A DNA stretch of 64,000 bases from Sphingobacterium sp. JB170 (GTDB taxonomy: Bacteria > Bacteroidota > Bacteroidia > Sphingobacteriales > Sphingobacteriaceae). This document shows positions 45,173-53,966 of the stretch, piece by piece. Below the pieces are notes generated by a model. The model searched no databases. It was not told the DNA's origin and saw only the letters and a list, made by a program, of their open reading frames with translations. Positions within the stretch are counted from its first letter, which is position 1; each line of letters opens with the position of its first letter. The stretch spans positions 1 through 64,000 of the forward strand of contig NZ_FUKU01000030.1 of NCBI RefSeq assembly GCF_900163865.1, written 5' to 3'. A program made the translations under genes and the position numbers.

Positions 45173-46237
45173 ATGAAAACAAATAGATTATTATTCGGAA
45201 GTCTTACAGTGGCGGCGATTTTCGCGCTAAGCTCCTGTTCGACAAGTAGGCAAATTGCCTACAAAGACGATGTGTATAATAATCAATCCAAAGCTACTCA
45301 AGATTACCAGAGTCCGGATTATTATTATACGGATGGACAAACGCAAGATCAAGAAGAACAATACGTAGAGAACGAATATTACGCAGATGAATACTCGGAT
45401 GAAGAATATGTGGAAGGCTATGATTATGATGAGAATTTAGAATACGCCAACCGTATCAATCGTTTCTATTATAGTTCACCTGGGATGGCCTACTATGACC
45501 CTTGGTTCAACCCTTGGTATGGTTATGCTGGATTTGGTCTTGGTTGGGGATTTGGATCAGGTTGGAATGTCGGCTTTGGCTGGGGGTACCCATCTTTGGG
45601 TTTTGGATACGGCTACGGTTACCCATATTATGGCTATGGCTATGGCTATGGATACGGTTACGGCCGTTGGGGCTACAGTTCGTGGGGTCACCCATATTAT
45701 GGTTATAACAACTACTACGGTGGGGGTGGTTACTACGGAAATCGCCACAGCATACGTCCAGCTAACTCTTCGGTACGTTCTGCTTCCCGCGCATCTTATA
45801 ACTCACGCGTAGGTAGTTCCGCTAGATCAAGATCATCCAGAACAGCAACTAGCGGCGTTAGACGCGATGGTAATGGACGAATTGTAACGGGTAGATCGGC
45901 AACTAGTAGAGCTGGAACCACGCGTTCAACGGTAGGCTCATCGAGATCCCGCACTTCTCAGGGAAATGTCACACGTGGTACGGCTAGAGGCACCCAAGGA
46001 CGCAGCGCGGTTGGCCGCACCAGATCGACAAGTCGTCCAACGGGAACGGTGAACCGCACAAGAAATGGTTCGACACAACGTCCTGCAGTTAGAAATCGTC
46101 CAGCAACAAGACCTTCAGGTGTTTCTCGTCCTACAAGAAGCGCTCCTTCAAGGCCTACCATGTCCACTGGTGGTGGTGGTAGAAGCTCCGGCGGCGGCGC
46201 AACCCGCTCATCCGGTGGCGGTGGACGAAGACGATAA
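45173..46237 (+). CDS. Low-complexity Gly/Tyr- and Arg/Ser-rich lipoprotein
   Basis: From the ATG at 45173 it has 354 residues. A signal peptide with lipobox (ALSSC) precedes an acidic Tyr/Glu/Asp/Gln stretch (about 25-95), a Gly/Tyr/Trp-rich middle (about 105-190, with repeated YGYG) and a basic Arg/Ser/Thr/Gly tail (about 195-354). No enzymatic domain is visible. Charge is sharply divided. Similar low-complexity lipoproteins occur in Bacteroidota near outer-membrane genes; function unknown. The frame could start at the GTG 9 bases earlier. A terminator (46252-46288) follows, then a beta-barrel gene. Confidence 0.75.
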   Translation: MKTNRLLFGSLTVAAIFALSSCSTSRQIAYKDDVYNNQSKATQDYQSPDYYYTDGQTQDQEEQYVENEYYADEYSDEEYVEGYDYDENLEYANRINRFYYSSPGMAYYDPWFNPWYGYAGFGLGWGFGSGWNVGFGWGYPSLGFGYGYGYPYYGYGYGYGYGYGRWGYSSWGHPYYGYNNYYGGGGYYGNRHSIRPANSSVRSASRASYNSRVGSSARSRSSRTATSGVRRDGNGRIVTGRSATSRAGTTRSTVGSSRSRTSQGNVTRGTARGTQGRSAVGRTRSTSRPTGTVNRTRNGSTQRPAVRNRPATRPSGVSRPTRSAPSRPTMSTGGGGRSSGGGATRSSGGGGRRR

Positions 46238-46251
46238 GTTTACTAAAATTA

Positions 46252-46288
46252 TTGAATAGCCAATACGTACTCTATTGGCTATTTTTTT
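46252..46288 (+). terminator. Terminator between the lipoprotein and the beta-barrel gene
   Basis: AATAGCCAAT (46255-46264) pairs with ATTGGCTATT (46274-46283), followed by T5. It lies between the stop at 46237 and the ATG at 46308. Confidence 0.8.
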
Positions 46289-46307
46289 GAACTCAACATA
46301 TAGATTT

Positions 46308-47855
46308 ATGCAATTTAGAAACATACTATTCACTTCTTTATTAGTTTCAGGGTTAAGCTTTTCGGCCCAAGCTCAATTTGTAGGCGACGCCCTCTTGTTT
46401 TCAAAAGAAAATAATGGTGGTACCGCTCGATTCCGAGGTTTAGGAAATGCAAACACTGCTTTAGGCGGTGATCTCAGCTCAATTACCGGTAACCCGGCCG
46501 GTCTCGGTTTTTATGGTCAATCGGATATTTCAATCACGGCCAATTATAATTATGCCAATAACAAAGGAGACTATTTTGGTACAGGTACAAAAAAAGGAAT
46601 TGGCCAATTTGACATCGACCACGCGGGATTTGTCTTCCATTACCCCCGTAACGAAGGTTATCAAGGATGGCAAAACTTCAATATCGGATTGAGTTATGAG
46701 AAATCGAATAATTTCAAAAACAATATTCGCTACGAAGGTATCAACCCAAATAACACCATCGTTAGTGCATACACCGATGATATAGCGTTTTATGATGATC
46801 AAAATTTCGCCCGTGATTTGTCGAACATGAAATTAATCGAAGGCTTTCAAGATGCACAATCGGGATACTTCCCGATTACCAACGAGATGAATGACAAGAC
46901 ACAGGTAAGTGACGTGCTTACCCATGGATACAATTCCCGTACAGCACTTGCCTTTGGCGCTAATTACAATAATAAGTTATACATCGGAGCGAACATCGGC
47001 TTCACAGCCTTCCGTTATGAAAGCTCCAGTCAATTTTCAGAATACGGGTGGACCAAGGATCGTGCTGCGATCGTTGCAGACAATCCGAAATCTACATTTG
47101 CTGACCCTACCCATGAAAACTACGACTTTCTTGAAGCGAACTATGAATTGCTTGATGACTACTACCAAATATCAGAGGGCACTGGTATAGATTTCAAAAT
47201 TGGAGCGATCTACAAGCCTGCGGTGGACTGGAATATCGGAGCCACAATTGCCTCGCCAACCTGGCTAACGATCGACGACTACACCGAGAGCTATCTAGGA
47301 GTTGACTACTTCGATAGCGAGGACGCAACTTCCGCATTTAGTTCAAAAGAATTGATAAGTACGCCTACAGAAGACTCTTACAAACTCAACACCCCTTGGA
47401 AATTCAGTGTCGGTGTTACAAAATTCTTTAATGGAGGACTATTGACAGCTGACGTCGAGTATATTGATTATGCGAGTATGAAACTAAAATCGTATGACCG
47501 AAACAGTGCAATCGAAGACGCCTGGAATTCTGACGTAAAAGCGACATATCAAGGCGTTGTTAACGCGCGTGTGGGGGGAGAAATACTGCTGACAAGTATA
47601 TTAAGTGGACGTGCAGGTTTCAATTACTACGGGAACCCCTACAAGGACGCCGACAATAAAGAGTACAGTGGTAGTCTTGGTGTAGGCGCTAAGCTTTCGA
47701 ACACCATGTATCTCGATTTAGCTGTCGTGCATCAAGTTAATGAGTTTAGTGTTAGCCCTTATATTGTTGACGAGTTTTGGGGTACACCAAGCCCCGTAGC
47801 TGACATAAAAAAACAACGTACAAACGTGGTGTTAACTTTAGGTGCTAAATTTTAG
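46308..47855 (+). CDS. FadL/OmpP1-type outer-membrane protein
   Basis: From the ATG at 46308 it has 515 residues with a signal peptide ending SAQAQ. RGLGNANTALGGDLSSITGNPAGLGFYG is the N-terminal plug-like region of the OMPP1/FadL/TodX group, followed by alternating beta-strands ending ITLGAKF-like (NVVLTLGAKF). Such barrels take up hydrophobic compounds such as fatty acids across the outer membrane. The frame extends upstream, but the signal peptide starts at 46308. A terminator is downstream at 47926. Confidence 0.85.
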   Translation: MQFRNILFTSLLVSGLSFSAQAQFVGDALLFSKENNGGTARFRGLGNANTALGGDLSSITGNPAGLGFYGQSDISITANYNYANNKGDYFGTGTKKGIGQFDIDHAGFVFHYPRNEGYQGWQNFNIGLSYEKSNNFKNNIRYEGINPNNTIVSAYTDDIAFYDDQNFARDLSNMKLIEGFQDAQSGYFPITNEMNDKTQVSDVLTHGYNSRTALAFGANYNNKLYIGANIGFTAFRYESSSQFSEYGWTKDRAAIVADNPKSTFADPTHENYDFLEANYELLDDYYQISEGTGIDFKIGAIYKPAVDWNIGATIASPTWLTIDDYTESYLGVDYFDSEDATSAFSSKELISTPTEDSYKLNTPWKFSVGVTKFFNGGLLTADVEYIDYASMKLKSYDRNSAIEDAWNSDVKATYQGVVNARVGGEILLTSILSGRAGFNYYGNPYKDADNKEYSGSLGVGAKLSNTMYLDLAVVHQVNEFSVSPYIVDEFWGTPSPVADIKKQRTNVVLTLGAKF

Positions 47856-47925
47856 AACTATTAACATAATCGCCCATTAGTCGATATCTCAAGCTGTTAA
47901 AAACAGAAATGATTTATATAATGAA

Positions 47926-47961
47926 CGGACCGTATCAGGATAAACTGGCACGGTCCTTTTT
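47926..47961 (+). terminator. Terminator after the FadL-like gene
   Basis: GGACCGT (47927-47933) and ACGGTCC (47950-47956) followed by T5, about 70 bases beyond the stop. Confidence 0.75.
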
Positions 47962-48126
47962 ATGTCTATTCGAAGCGGCAATTTTATGCGATGATAATAG
48001 TTCCATCATCCCGCACGAGATCATTCCCTCACCACACAAGAAGCGTTTAGACCCACGATGACTTTTCGCGCGATGCCCGGCTCGCTTCTGCCAAAAAGGA
48101 GCTACAGAGAATGAATTACCTTTTAA

Positions 48127-48339
48127 TTATTCGGTTTTTCCCTTCATTGCCGCATACATCGCCATTGCATGCCCGTGGCCGAGTTCAAAATCCACTTTTA
48201 GCCAGTTGGTAATTTGGGTGGCTTTTACGCGCACTTCGCCATTTTGCAGAAAGCCTTTTTCTTCTGCTAGCTTTTTAAAGTCTTCGGGCGATTTACCCGT
48301 CTTTTTTTGAATATTGTCTATATACGCTTGAAATGACAT
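48127..48339 (-). CDS. DUF4287 domain protein
   Basis: A 70-residue protein: MSFQAYIDNIQKKTGKSPEDFKKLAEEKGFL...QITNWLKVDFELGHGHAMAMYAAMKG is the DUF4287 pattern, a small helical domain of unknown function with the conserved LGHGHAMA step. It lies downstream of the NfeD gene on the same strand, with 60 bases between. Confidence 0.85.
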   Translation of the reverse strand: MSFQAYIDNIQKKTGKSPEDFKKLAEEKGFLQNGEVRVKATQITNWLKVDFELGHGHAMAMYAAMKGKTE

Positions 48340-48399
48340 AAAATTAATTTAGTAAATTTCCATTCAGCAAAGCAGCAGCGCATTCTCCACTCAATATGA

Positions 48400-49752
48400 T
48401 TAGGAAACGGGCATATCGGCACGCCGACGAACAAATAAATTATAATTCTCATGTTTAACAACATAGATCTCCTCGCCCGGGTCAATAAACCCATCGAGTG
48501 CAATTGCATCATACCAAACACCCGCGACTTCTATTTTCCCTCCTGGCCGTAATACCGTACGAGCGACGCCTATTTGATTTATTAATTCTGCTTTTTGCGG
48601 TGAGGAAGTAAAGCCTACATCAGACTGCTGTTCATCTTGCAAAACCAAGCGCTTAAATGCCCGCGAGCGCAAAATATTTTTACCGAAGATCACCATCAAA
48701 ACGACGGACAGTACCATTGCGCCACTAACGATCAAAAAAGAATTGATCAACAGTCCAGGGGTTGAAAGTTTAAAGTTTAGAAAATCGTTATCAACCATCG
48801 AAAAGGCTAATCCGCACAGCACACAAATAATACCCAGGATGCCCGCGACGCCAAAACCAGGAATCACGAATACTTCGAGTACGAGACATAGCACCCCAAT
48901 CAAAAAGATTGCGATCTCCCAATTATCCGCCAAGCCTTGTAAATAAAGTGGTGCAAAAAACAAACTACCGCAAATAAGTGCGACAATGAAAGCAAACCCA
49001 ATACCGGGCGTTTGCAGCTCAAAATAGATCCCTCCAATGATGCCCAAGATGAGTAGCCCACTGACCAATGGATTTATCAACATCGAAATGATGCGATCGA
49101 TCGTTGTTACCTGATGTTCAATTACATTCTGCTTGCTCACTGAAGCACGTTGATATACCTCATCTATCCCATTGACCTCCGCTTTTATAATCCCAGCAGC
49201 CAGCGCCTCCCCAGACGTCAAGGTCAGCAACTTGCCATCGGGCTTTAAATTAGGTATAGAAACCTCGGCATCAACGAATGCCTCCGCAATTTTAGGATCC
49301 CGCCCTTTAGCTTCGGCCGTTGCGCGCATCAATCCGCGCATATAAGATTGGTATTTCTCGGGCATTATCTCCCCACTTTGATCCACCACGCTCGCTGCGC
49401 CGATACTCCCCCCTTTGTGCATATAAATTTCATCCGATGCTAATGATATTAATGCGCCCGCCGATGCTGCGTTGTTGTTGACATAAACAATAGTCTTCAT
49501 TGTTGCGTCCAACAACCGAGAACGAATTGAGTCTGCAAAGTTTACTGCCCCTCCAAATGTATTTAATTCAATTAAAAAAATGTTCGATTTATTCTCGAGC
49601 GCTTTAGTGTAAGCTTGGTTGATCGTCCGCCACGCATTCGGACCTATCTCTTCCTTTAAATCGACTTTATAGACAATCTGGCCGCTTACGAATGCGTGGG
49701 CAAACAGCATGGCAAAAAGAAACGCGAAAACAGGTTTTATATATTTGTGCAT
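48400..49752 (-). CDS. NfeD-family membrane-bound ClpP-class serine protease
   Basis: A 450-residue protein: signal peptide/first membrane segment, then a ClpP-like protease domain (about 25-220; INFIEL-type NTFGGAVNFADSIRSRLL, VNNNAASAGALISLASDEIYM with the likely nucleophilic Ser, and GSIGAASVVD), several membrane segments (about 230-370) and a C-terminal NfeD OB-fold (GVARTVLRPGGKIEVAGVWYDAIALDGFIDPGEEIYVV). NfeD proteases usually act with stomatin-like proteins on membrane quality control; no stomatin gene is next to it here. Confidence 0.9.
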   Translation of the reverse strand: MHKYIKPVFAFLFAMLFAHAFVSGQIVYKVDLKEEIGPNAWRTINQAYTKALENKSNIFLIELNTFGGAVNFADSIRSRLLDATMKTIVYVNNNAASAGALISLASDEIYMHKGGSIGAASVVDQSGEIMPEKYQSYMRGLMRATAEAKGRDPKIAEAFVDAEVSIPNLKPDGKLLTLTSGEALAAGIIKAEVNGIDEVYQRASVSKQNVIEHQVTTIDRIISMLINPLVSGLLILGIIGGIYFELQTPGIGFAFIVALICGSLFFAPLYLQGLADNWEIAIFLIGVLCLVLEVFVIPGFGVAGILGIICVLCGLAFSMVDNDFLNFKLSTPGLLINSFLIVSGAMVLSVVLMVIFGKNILRSRAFKRLVLQDEQQSDVGFTSSPQKAELINQIGVARTVLRPGGKIEVAGVWYDAIALDGFIDPGEEIYVVKHENYNLFVRRRADMPVS

Positions 49753-50195
49753 ATTAAAGAGATAAACGTTTTATGTCACTATAACGACTCAAGATACAAT
49801 ATAATTTTCATTTTTAACGGTAATAGTTAACACGGTGATGCGTGCTTTTGTTTTTCTTTTCGGGTGTAGAATCGATAACAACCCATCCAATAACTGCGTT
49901 AAAGCAAAATAGATACATTATTCCGTGACCATCATTTTTCGTAGCGCCAAAAATATGATTCATCGTTCGTGTAAAAAAGACAGACTTCCCGAGCCCTTCG
50001 CGTGAAGTTCTTTTTGAGGGATGGCATGCCCGGGCGACGGATTTCATAATCGATGCTTCGATTTAGTGTTCCAGCTTTGTTATCTTTACTGTATTTCGTA
50101 CAGTTTATGGCTCGTCGTTTCTGATCGATTCGCACCAGTTGCTCGGGCAGAGACGTCACATACATAATGATAATGTCCGATAAAACGCAATTAAA
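49753..50195. other. Intergenic interval, possibly with gene remnants
   Basis: About 440 bases with two overlapping minus-strand frames. One (about 49814-50047) holds a single hydrophobic stretch (GIMYLFCFNAVIGWVVI) and basic ends; the other is low in hydrophobic pattern. No recognised family and no clear promoter. A decayed small membrane protein is possible, nothing more. Confidence 0.3.
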
Positions 50196-50951
50196 GTGAA
50201 AAACACAGAAGATATTATAATAAAAGCATTTGAAGTACACTTTCCATCCCAAATTTGGAAAATCGTCGTCGACCCCCTGCTGAAACAAATTGCCGTGGAA
50301 TTACGCGACCCCGACAGCACGCTCCCTGTGATTCAAGTGCTCGATTTCCACGGAAACATACTGGTCAACAAAATAGAAATTCAGGAGAAAGAATGGACCG
50401 TAGAAGCCTTACAACACCGCACGCTAATTTTAAAGCGGGTTGGCGATGCCCACCCCATAGCTGCAGGCATTCAGCTACTTAATTTTGAGGGAGAAGTCCG
50501 ATACATCACACACGAATATACCTGGGTGGAAACCTGCCAGGACTTTATTAAGATCAGACATCGCAGCTTTCAAACGGGATTTGAAGAGTATCTCGGTATT
50601 CCCGAAGCTAAAAAGCTCCGCGTGCCGTCCGCCAGTCAAGAATCATTCCCATCGGCAATTAAGATGCCAATACCGTATACGGGACCGCTGCCCTCCTTCT
50701 TAAAAAACATTCCCATCGAAGACTTCCCATGGGTAAGCAGAATGCATGATAAATTCCTGTGGTCGGTTCACTCCAAAGAAAATACAAACTACAATTTAAA
50801 CCTTTACGTTGCTGATGCATCCAAAGTTTTACAGGTACATAGTCTTCTCAATGATATGCCAAAAATGATTCCACAGCCCTATTTCCAAATAGCGAATCAA
50901 ATATTCTTAATGTCATATAATAAACGAGAAATTGTATCGTATTTAGTATAA
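50196..50951 (+). CDS. Conserved hypothetical protein (DUF4905-like)
   Basis: A 251-residue protein with no signal peptide or membrane segment. The pattern FPSQIWKIVVDPLLKQIAVELRDPD...VLDFHGNI, with repeated short beta-strands and a late YVADASKVLQVHSLL, recalls DUF4905, a Bacteroidota family of unknown function. The start is GTG at 50196. It precedes the LysM-protein gene with only a few bases between. Confidence 0.6.
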   Translation: MKNTEDIIIKAFEVHFPSQIWKIVVDPLLKQIAVELRDPDSTLPVIQVLDFHGNILVNKIEIQEKEWTVEALQHRTLILKRVGDAHPIAAGIQLLNFEGEVRYITHEYTWVETCQDFIKIRHRSFQTGFEEYLGIPEAKKLRVPSASQESFPSAIKMPIPYTGPLPSFLKNIPIEDFPWVSRMHDKFLWSVHSKENTNYNLNLYVADASKVLQVHSLLNDMPKMIPQPYFQIANQIFLMSYNKREIVSYLV

Positions 50952-50960
50952 TTGCACCGT

Positions 50961-51899
50961 ATGAAAAAAAATAAAGCTATTTCAAGCTGTATTAAGTTGG
51001 GGATGTTAGGTCTGTTTTGGTCTCCACTATTTTTAAGCGCTAGCCCCGCAAATACAACATATAACGAAAATCCCAGTGATGCACAACATATCACCATAAA
51101 CCCCGATTCTATCGGGACGGAAATTATAAACAATGAGATCTTCATCATCCACCGTATTGAACCCAAAGACACATATTACGCTTTGGGTCGTCGTTACGGA
51201 GCCCAAGTGAACCGTATATTAGCGGAGAATAATAAAAAGAACCTCAAACCGGGCGATACGGTCAAAATTCCTACAGGCCGAAGACCAGAGCCGGTTATTA
51301 TTCCACAGGAACCGAAGAAGAAAACACAAGAACAAAAACCGGATCAATCTGAGCAGAGCGTGCTTACGGAGTATAAAGTCGGTGTGAAAGAAACACTGTA
51401 TGCAATTTCTAAACGCTTCAATACTACGGTAGAGAATATCAAAACAATGAATGAACTTACCTCCGACAGCTTACAGCAAGGGCAAGTTTTAAAAATTCCG
51501 GATTCCGATTACCGTGTGCCGACACCAGAGATACCCGTCGTGCCCATTATCGACACGGCATTAGTGGCCGAACACAAGCTAAAGGATTTGGGCTTTGAAA
51601 CCAACCGATACGGTATTCGTGAGAAAAAGGAAAAAGGTATCGGCTTGTGGATGGAGAACCTAGAAACCGACGGAAAGAGCAACCTTGCATTGCATAAGAC
51701 GGCACCGATAGGGACGATTTTGAAAATTACAAACCCAATGACCCGCAATGTAACCTACGCGAAAGTCGTCGGGAAATTTAAAGAAACGCAGGAAACACGC
51801 GACGCTATCGTCGTTCTATCCAAGTCTGCAGCATCCTACATCGGCGCCTTAGATAGACGATTTTTGATCGAAATCGCTTACGGCGTACCTTTAAATTAA
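50961..51899 (+). CDS. LysM-domain protein with RlpA-like C-terminal domain
   Basis: From the ATG at 50961 it has 312 residues: signal peptide (ending LSASPA), two LysM domains (IHRIEPKDTYYALGRRYGAQVNRILAENN and VGVKETLYAISKRFNTTVENIKTMNEL) separated by a Pro/Lys/Gln-rich linker, and a C-terminal double-psi barrel like RlpA (LHKTAPIGTILKITNPMTRNVTYAKVVGK). It should bind peptidoglycan; the acid of lytic RlpA is not obvious. It follows the DUF4905-like gene and precedes uridine kinase. Confidence 0.87.
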   Translation: MKKNKAISSCIKLGMLGLFWSPLFLSASPANTTYNENPSDAQHITINPDSIGTEIINNEIFIIHRIEPKDTYYALGRRYGAQVNRILAENNKKNLKPGDTVKIPTGRRPEPVIIPQEPKKKTQEQKPDQSEQSVLTEYKVGVKETLYAISKRFNTTVENIKTMNELTSDSLQQGQVLKIPDSDYRVPTPEIPVVPIIDTALVAEHKLKDLGFETNRYGIREKKEKGIGLWMENLETDGKSNLALHKTAPIGTILKITNPMTRNVTYAKVVGKFKETQETRDAIVVLSKSAASYIGALDRRFLIEIAYGVPLN

Positions 51900-51907
51900 T
51901 TTATAAT

Positions 51908-51915
51908 TATCTTTG
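51908..51915 (+). promoter_or_regulatory. -7 box (TATCTTTG) directly before udk
   Basis: Exact TAnnTTTG match ending 5 bases before the uridine kinase ATG. If used, the transcript would start at or next to the ATG, giving a leaderless or near-leaderless message. Confidence 0.5.
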
Positions 51916-51920
51916 CATCG

Positions 51921-52565
51921 ATGAACAAACCGTACGTTATTGGAATCGCTGGCAGCAGTGGGTCAGGCAAAACGTTTTTCTTAAAACGTTTTTTAAATCA
52001 TTTTCTGCAGGATCAAGTCACCTTGATTTCCCAGGATGATTATTACATTCCCGCTAATACGAAAACTCGTGAAGAAAATCGGCTCTACAATTTTGATGTG
52101 CCCACCGCGATTAACCGAACTTCGTTCTATCACGATATAAATGAGCTGTTTTCCGGCCGCACAGTATACCGTGAGGAATACACCTTTAATAACCCGGACA
52201 TTAAACCTAAAATGCTCGAAATTAAACCTGCGCCGATCCTGATTGTAGAGGGATTATTTATTTTTCATTATCAGGAGGTAAACGATCTACTCGACTATCG
52301 CATATTTTTAGATGCAAATGAATCGGTTGCCTTAGAACGAAGGCTGCGACGCGATTTAATAGAACGTGGGTATGACCATGATGACGTGATGTATAAATGG
52401 ATCAACCACGTAATACCTTCGTATAACACGTATTTATTACCCTATAAGGATACATGCGACCTTGTTATCATCAACGACACCGACAACCCAAATATCATTG
52501 ATGATGCTGCCAACAAGATCTGTGCGGAGTTAAAAAATGAAAATTCCAATGTTAAAATTATTTAA
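51921..52565 (+). CDS. udk: Uridine kinase
   Basis: A 214-residue P-loop kinase: GIAGSSGSGKTFFLKRFL (Walker A), SQDDYYIPANTKTREENRLYNFDVPTAI (substrate loop) and ILIVEGLFIFHYQEVNDLLDYRIFLD. It phosphorylates uridine and cytidine to UMP and CMP for salvage. It follows the LysM gene by 21 bases but has its own -7 box. Confidence 0.9.
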   Translation: MNKPYVIGIAGSSGSGKTFFLKRFLNHFLQDQVTLISQDDYYIPANTKTREENRLYNFDVPTAINRTSFYHDINELFSGRTVYREEYTFNNPDIKPKMLEIKPAPILIVEGLFIFHYQEVNDLLDYRIFLDANESVALERRLRRDLIERGYDHDDVMYKWINHVIPSYNTYLLPYKDTCDLVIINDTDNPNIIDDAANKICAELKNENSNVKII

Positions 52566-52594
52566 ATCCATTCTAAATTACGATCTTTAACCCG

Positions 52595-52765
52595 ATGCAA
52601 GAAATGATAGATTGTAATTTAGAGGAACTCGCAAACAGCAGCTCTTTTTTGGAGGACTTAAAAATGGCGTTAAAAAACCACGGCGACTCCCCATGCTGTG
52701 TTTTTAAAACGTGTTGCAAAAAATTCAAAAAAGGAAAACGCTGCAAAAAGTGTCCAAACAGGTAG
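52595..52765 (+). CDS. 56-residue Cys-rich protein
   Basis: A short ORF starting ATG at 52595. The N-terminal part is acidic/helical (MQEMIDCNLEELANSSSFLE); the C-terminal part is a Lys/Cys-rich tail with seven Cys after position 35 (CCVFKTCCKKFKKGKRCKKC), ending PNR. Cys pairs (CC, CC, CxxC) resemble metal- or cluster-binding knuckles. No family was recognised. It lies 29 bases after udk on the same strand and could be cotranscribed. Confidence 0.65.
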   Translation: MQEMIDCNLEELANSSSFLEDLKMALKNHGDSPCCVFKTCCKKFKKGKRCKKCPNR

Positions 52766-53016
52766 GTACTCTGAGAATTTGATGTCTCATATTCTACAAA
52801 CAGTGCCATGTTTACTCTAAACTCTTGTACCCTGCTCGATCGGAAAAATCTGGCCACCACGCGCGCTCTGCTATCCCAACTTTAACCGATCTTTCAATCG
52901 CTCCGTACAAACAAACTATGGTTTCCAGCCATCCTTTATCGGTTAAAAGATGAATATAATATACTGCAGGGGAAAGATTATTGCAATTTGCAGATAAAAC
53001 ACATGCACACGCGCCC

Positions 53017-53024
53017 TATATTTG
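53017..53024 (+). promoter_or_regulatory. -7 box (TATATTTG) directly before the DUF4442 gene
   Basis: TAnnTTTG match ending 4 bases before the ATG at 53029. Same near-leaderless geometry as udk. Confidence 0.5.
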
Positions 53025-53028
53025 CACT

Positions 53029-53523
53029 ATGCGGCTTTCTCCAAAAATACTTAAATGGGTATTGCGATTCTATCCTCCGTTTTTTTTTCAAAGAATATGG
53101 GTAGTGAAGGTATCGGCGGACTTTCGCCAAGCAGACATCAAGATCACCAAAAGCTTCCTAAATATTAATTCTAACAAAACCATCTTTGGCGGTACGATGT
53201 TCGCTGCCGTCGACCCCATACATACCCTCCTACTGGATCAGTTGTTGAAACGCAGGGGCATCAAAACTACAGTGACCTGGTTGAAGTCTGCAAAAATCGA
53301 ATACCTGAAACCCGCGCGTAAAGACTTACTTTTCTCGATCATTTTAAACGATGCAGATATAAACGAAACGCTTTCTGAGGTTAACCAAAATGGAAAGATC
53401 GTGAAAACATTTGCAATAGAGATAAGGGATAAAAAAGGACTGCTATGTGCCCGCTCGCTTAACGAAATATACATTCGAGATTTGACCTTCGAGCGTAAAA
53501 AAGCTAACTTGGTCACTAAATAA
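53029..53523 (+). CDS. DUF4442 (thioesterase-like) protein
   Basis: From the ATG at 53029 it has 164 residues with a hot-dog-like pattern: KVSADFRQADIKIT, NKTIFGGTMFAAVDPIHTLLLDQLLKRRG and SAKIEYLKPARKDLLFSIIL match DUF4442, related to YiiD-type acyl-CoA thioesterases. A catalytic acid is not obvious, so activity is uncertain. The longer frame from 52981 would precede the -7 box. Confidence 0.78.
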   Translation: MRLSPKILKWVLRFYPPFFFQRIWVVKVSADFRQADIKITKSFLNINSNKTIFGGTMFAAVDPIHTLLLDQLLKRRGIKTTVTWLKSAKIEYLKPARKDLLFSIILNDADINETLSEVNQNGKIVKTFAIEIRDKKGLLCARSLNEIYIRDLTFERKKANLVTK

Positions 53524-53534
53524 TTTTTACTACG

Positions 53535-53963
53535 ATGAAGAAACCAACGTTAATACTTCTCGCCCTCACCATTCTGCTATTTGGGGCTTGTCAAAACAGC
53601 GCAAAAAATGATCCCAGTGCGATCTCTGCCAAGTCGATTGCCGTTCACGATGAAATAATGCCGCAAATTAGCACTTTCGATAAGCATACGGTCTTAATCG
53701 ACTCGCTACTCGCAAATATGGCAGCAGTGCAAAACCAAGATCCGACGCGCGACACGCTCGAAGTACGGGACAATCTCTCCGAATTAAAAGCGGAATTAGA
53801 AATGGCAACGGACAATATGATGACCTGGATGAAAGACTTTGAGCCTGATAGCGCAGAGACCGCTTATCAACAAGCCGAGTTTGAATCGATATCCCAGCTA
53901 AAAGAAACTTTCTCGAGCGCAGCGCAAAACGCGGACCGCTTATTAACTCCTTATAAAAATTAA
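53535..53963 (+). CDS. Small lipoprotein with helical body
   Basis: A 142-residue protein: signal peptide with lipobox FGAC, then mostly helical segments (SAISAKSIAVHDEIMPQISTFDKHT and a long charged helix around 60-130). No catalytic motif. It belongs to a small family often placed in front of SCO genes in this group (often labelled viral A-type inclusion protein, which has no meaning here). It starts 11 bases after the DUF4442 gene and ends 3 bases before the SCO gene; probably one operon. Confidence 0.7.
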   Translation: MKKPTLILLALTILLFGACQNSAKNDPSAISAKSIAVHDEIMPQISTFDKHTVLIDSLLANMAAVQNQDPTRDTLEVRDNLSELKAELEMATDNMMTWMKDFEPDSAETAYQQAEFESISQLKETFSSAAQNADRLLTPYKN

Positions 53964-53966
53964 AAA

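Noticed and set aside
45495..45812. Several long frames in the Gly/Tyr-rich gene, both strands
   Set aside because: They are shadows of the low-complexity repeat; their composition (Leu/Trp or His/Ser repeats) is explained by the shifted reading of GGNTAY codons.
49814..50288. Two overlapping minus-strand frames before the DUF4905-like gene
   Set aside because: No recognised family, poor composition and no promoter; at best a decayed small membrane protein.
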